Assembly: GCA_902765855.1 (NCBI GenBank)
Contig: CACXBF010000004.1
Location: 20,649-84,648, forward strand
Length of the DNA stretch: 64,000 nucleotides
Direction: 5' to 3'
Source: an uncultured Ruminococcus sp.
GTDB lineage: Bacteria; Bacillota; Clostridia; Oscillospirales; Acutalibacteraceae
Of the stretch, positions 62,827 to 64,000 are shown piece by piece. Within the stretch, counting starts at the first letter, position 1. Each line of letters starts with the position of its first letter. Made by a program: the position numbers and the translations under genes. The notes under the pieces are model-generated. The model made no database searches. It saw only the letters and a list, made by a program, of their open reading frames with translations, and was not told the DNA's origin.

Positions 62827-63810
62827 ATGAAAAAAAGCTTTTTTAAGATACTATTTCGCTACCTGCACCAATATCGTTTGATACTTATTTTCTTTGCTGT
62901 ATTTATAGTAACATTTATAAGTGTATTTTTTGCATATGGAGTTTCATTAGAACCAATTTTTTATGCGTCTATGCTTTATCTTATATTCAGCTTGATTTTT
63001 TTAACTGCTAATTTTATTCCGTTTTATAGGAAACATTGTCAGCTTGAAGAAATTCGCAAGAATATAGATGTACTTATAAATGATTTGCCCGAACCGAAAA
63101 ATCAGATAGAGGAAGATTATAGTAATATGCTAAAGGCACTTTGGCATATTTATACGGACGAGCATAATCAATCGCAAATTAAGCAAAAAGAAAGTATAGA
63201 GTATTATACAACATGGGTTCATCAGATAAAAACGCCAATTTCAGCTATGCGTCTTTTCTTGCAAACAGAAGATACAGAGCAAAATGCCATGCTTTTAACA
63301 GAACTTTTCAGAATAGAGCAATATGTAGAAATGGTATTATGCTATTTCAGAACGGATAGTTCATCAAGCGACTTTGTTTTCAAGGAATATTCGCTTGATA
63401 GCATTATCCGACAAGCCATAAGAAAATATGCACCGCAATTTGTGAGAAAGCGAATAAGGCTTATATATGACGGCACAACTGAAAGAATAGTAACAGATGA
63501 GAAATGGCTCTTATTTGTTATAGAACAGATACTTTCAAATGCGATTAAATATACCACAAAGGGCAGTGTCACAATAGCTGTAAATGACGGAATAATTTCT
63601 ATTTCAGATACAGGAATAGGCATATCCGAAGAAGATTTGCCAAGAATATTCGAGAAAGGCTTTACAGGTTATAATGGCAGAGCTGATAAAAAATCCACTG
63701 GTTTAGGCTTATACTTATGTAAGAGGATTACAGATAAGCTTTCTAATGAAATATCTGTTAAATCCGAGGTTGGCAAAGGCACAACTGTAATTATTAAAAC
63801 AACTGTTTAG
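62827..63810 (+). CDS. Sensor histidine kinase, BceS-like
   Basis: A 327-residue kinase with two closely spaced helices (about residues 13-35 and 40-62) and almost no extracellular loop, the hallmark of intramembrane-sensing kinases. The phosphorylated His is in TWVHQIKTPISAMRLFL; the ATPase domain has EQILSNAIKYTTKG, ISDTGIGISEEDLPRIFEKG and STGLGLYLCK. Such kinases usually sense antimicrobial peptides through a BceAB-type ABC transporter, which would be expected beyond the window. ATG 62827 has AAGGTGA upstream. Confidence 0.92.
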   Translation: MKKSFFKILFRYLHQYRLILIFFAVFIVTFISVFFAYGVSLEPIFYASMLYLIFSLIFLTANFIPFYRKHCQLEEIRKNIDVLINDLPEPKNQIEEDYSNMLKALWHIYTDEHNQSQIKQKESIEYYTTWVHQIKTPISAMRLFLQTEDTEQNAMLLTELFRIEQYVEMVLCYFRTDSSSSDFVFKEYSLDSIIRQAIRKYAPQFVRKRIRLIYDGTTERIVTDEKWLLFVIEQILSNAIKYTTKGSVTIAVNDGIISISDTGIGISEEDLPRIFEKGFTGYNGRADKKSTGLGLYLCKRITDKLSNEISVKSEVGKGTTVIIKTTV

Positions 63811-63811
63811 C

Positions 63812-64000
63812 TAAGCGGCAAGCCTCCGTTCACAAGACACTCAAAATTTAGGTCAAGCCTTTGAAAAGGCTCGAGCGAAACTTTTATTTGTCTTAGAAAA
63901 GTCAGTCAACAAATTGTAGAAATAAACTGTGTTTGCCCGTTCGGTAGTTACTTCGACCGCGGCAACCATCTTCCATCACTTACTACGAGCGAGGCAAAAC
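63812..64000. repeat. Modular intergenic repeat, locus L (runs off the window)
   Basis: Begins with the minimal form: the two arms (63834-63894) directly joined through the AAGCCTTTGAAAAGGCTC hairpin with no inner cassettes, then AACTGTGTTTGCCCGTTCGG, a decayed GGGCGAAC cassette, the CGACCGCGGCAACC segment and ACTACGAGCGAGGC up to the window end. Confidence 0.82.

Overview
The window comes from a low-GC, Gram-positive, spore-forming anaerobe, most likely a gut Clostridia member of the Ruminococcus / [Eubacterium] siraeum type (Oscillospiraceae). The evidence is strong Shine-Dalgarno sites, frequent TTG and GTG starts, a SpoIIIE/FtsK translocase, GerA-type germinant receptor genes, sortase-assembled pili and many Fe-S, oxygen-sensitive enzymes. 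The species call is inference from gene style, not a database match. No transposase, integrase, phage module or CRISPR array was seen.

Layout. 1-3.9 kb: end of the F1 ATP synthase operon (atpD, a short atpC), a small membrane protein, the NAD(P)HX repair enzyme and a lipoprotein. 4.1-19.6 kb, mostly minus strand: ftsK/spoIIIE, uppP and tepA; lexA with a radical-SAM gene whose shared promoter holds a LexA box; a zinc-type ABC transporter (znuABC); a CNNM/CorC membrane protein; lipoprotein; histidine phosphatase; an XRE regulator (plus strand); and a zinc-ribbon/pseudokinase/PASTA protein. 19.9 kb: tRNA-Ala(GGC). 20.3-29.1 kb: a pilus cluster (large tip adhesin, major pilin, two class C sortases, minor pilin). 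29.2-32.9 kb: a DUF2974 hydrolase-like protein, a HAD phosphatase and two TrkA-type potassium regulators. 33.1-38.2 kb: DUF4363/DUF421 membrane proteins and a germinant receptor in which the GerB and GerC subunits are one fused ORF. 38.2-43.2 kb: a DUF368 protein, an HMA2-type P-type ATPase with a small DUF6110-like partner, and a glycosyltransferase. 43.5-44.2 kb: a ferredoxin-like gene split by a frameshift at an A8 tract. 44.9-50.9 kb: metE, a phosphodiesterase and serC-serA.

51.4-61.1 kb is the most coherent system: an Rrf2/CymR-like regulator divergent from an eleven-gene cluster covering the reactions from intracellular sulfate to homocysteine. CysD/CysN activate sulfate, an AprA/AprB-type reductase makes sulfite, a small siroheme sulfite reductase makes sulfide, and a TusA-like protein, a thioredoxin, a ThiS-like carrier with a Gly-Gly-Gly-Gln tail, an E1-like adenylyltransferase and a JAMM protease appear to carry the sulfur as a protein thiocarboxylate to the O-acetylhomoserine sulfhydrylase MetY. 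This resembles the HcyS/HcyF/HcyD pathway known from Wolinella. 61.6-63.8 kb: a flavodoxin and a BceRS-like two-component system.

About 4 kb (roughly 6%) of the window is a family of modular intergenic repeats at twelve loci. Each is a mosaic of short hairpin cassettes whose stems are conserved while the 3-5 nt loops vary, often flanked by MITE-like inverted arms. They account for nearly all the long gaps between genes.
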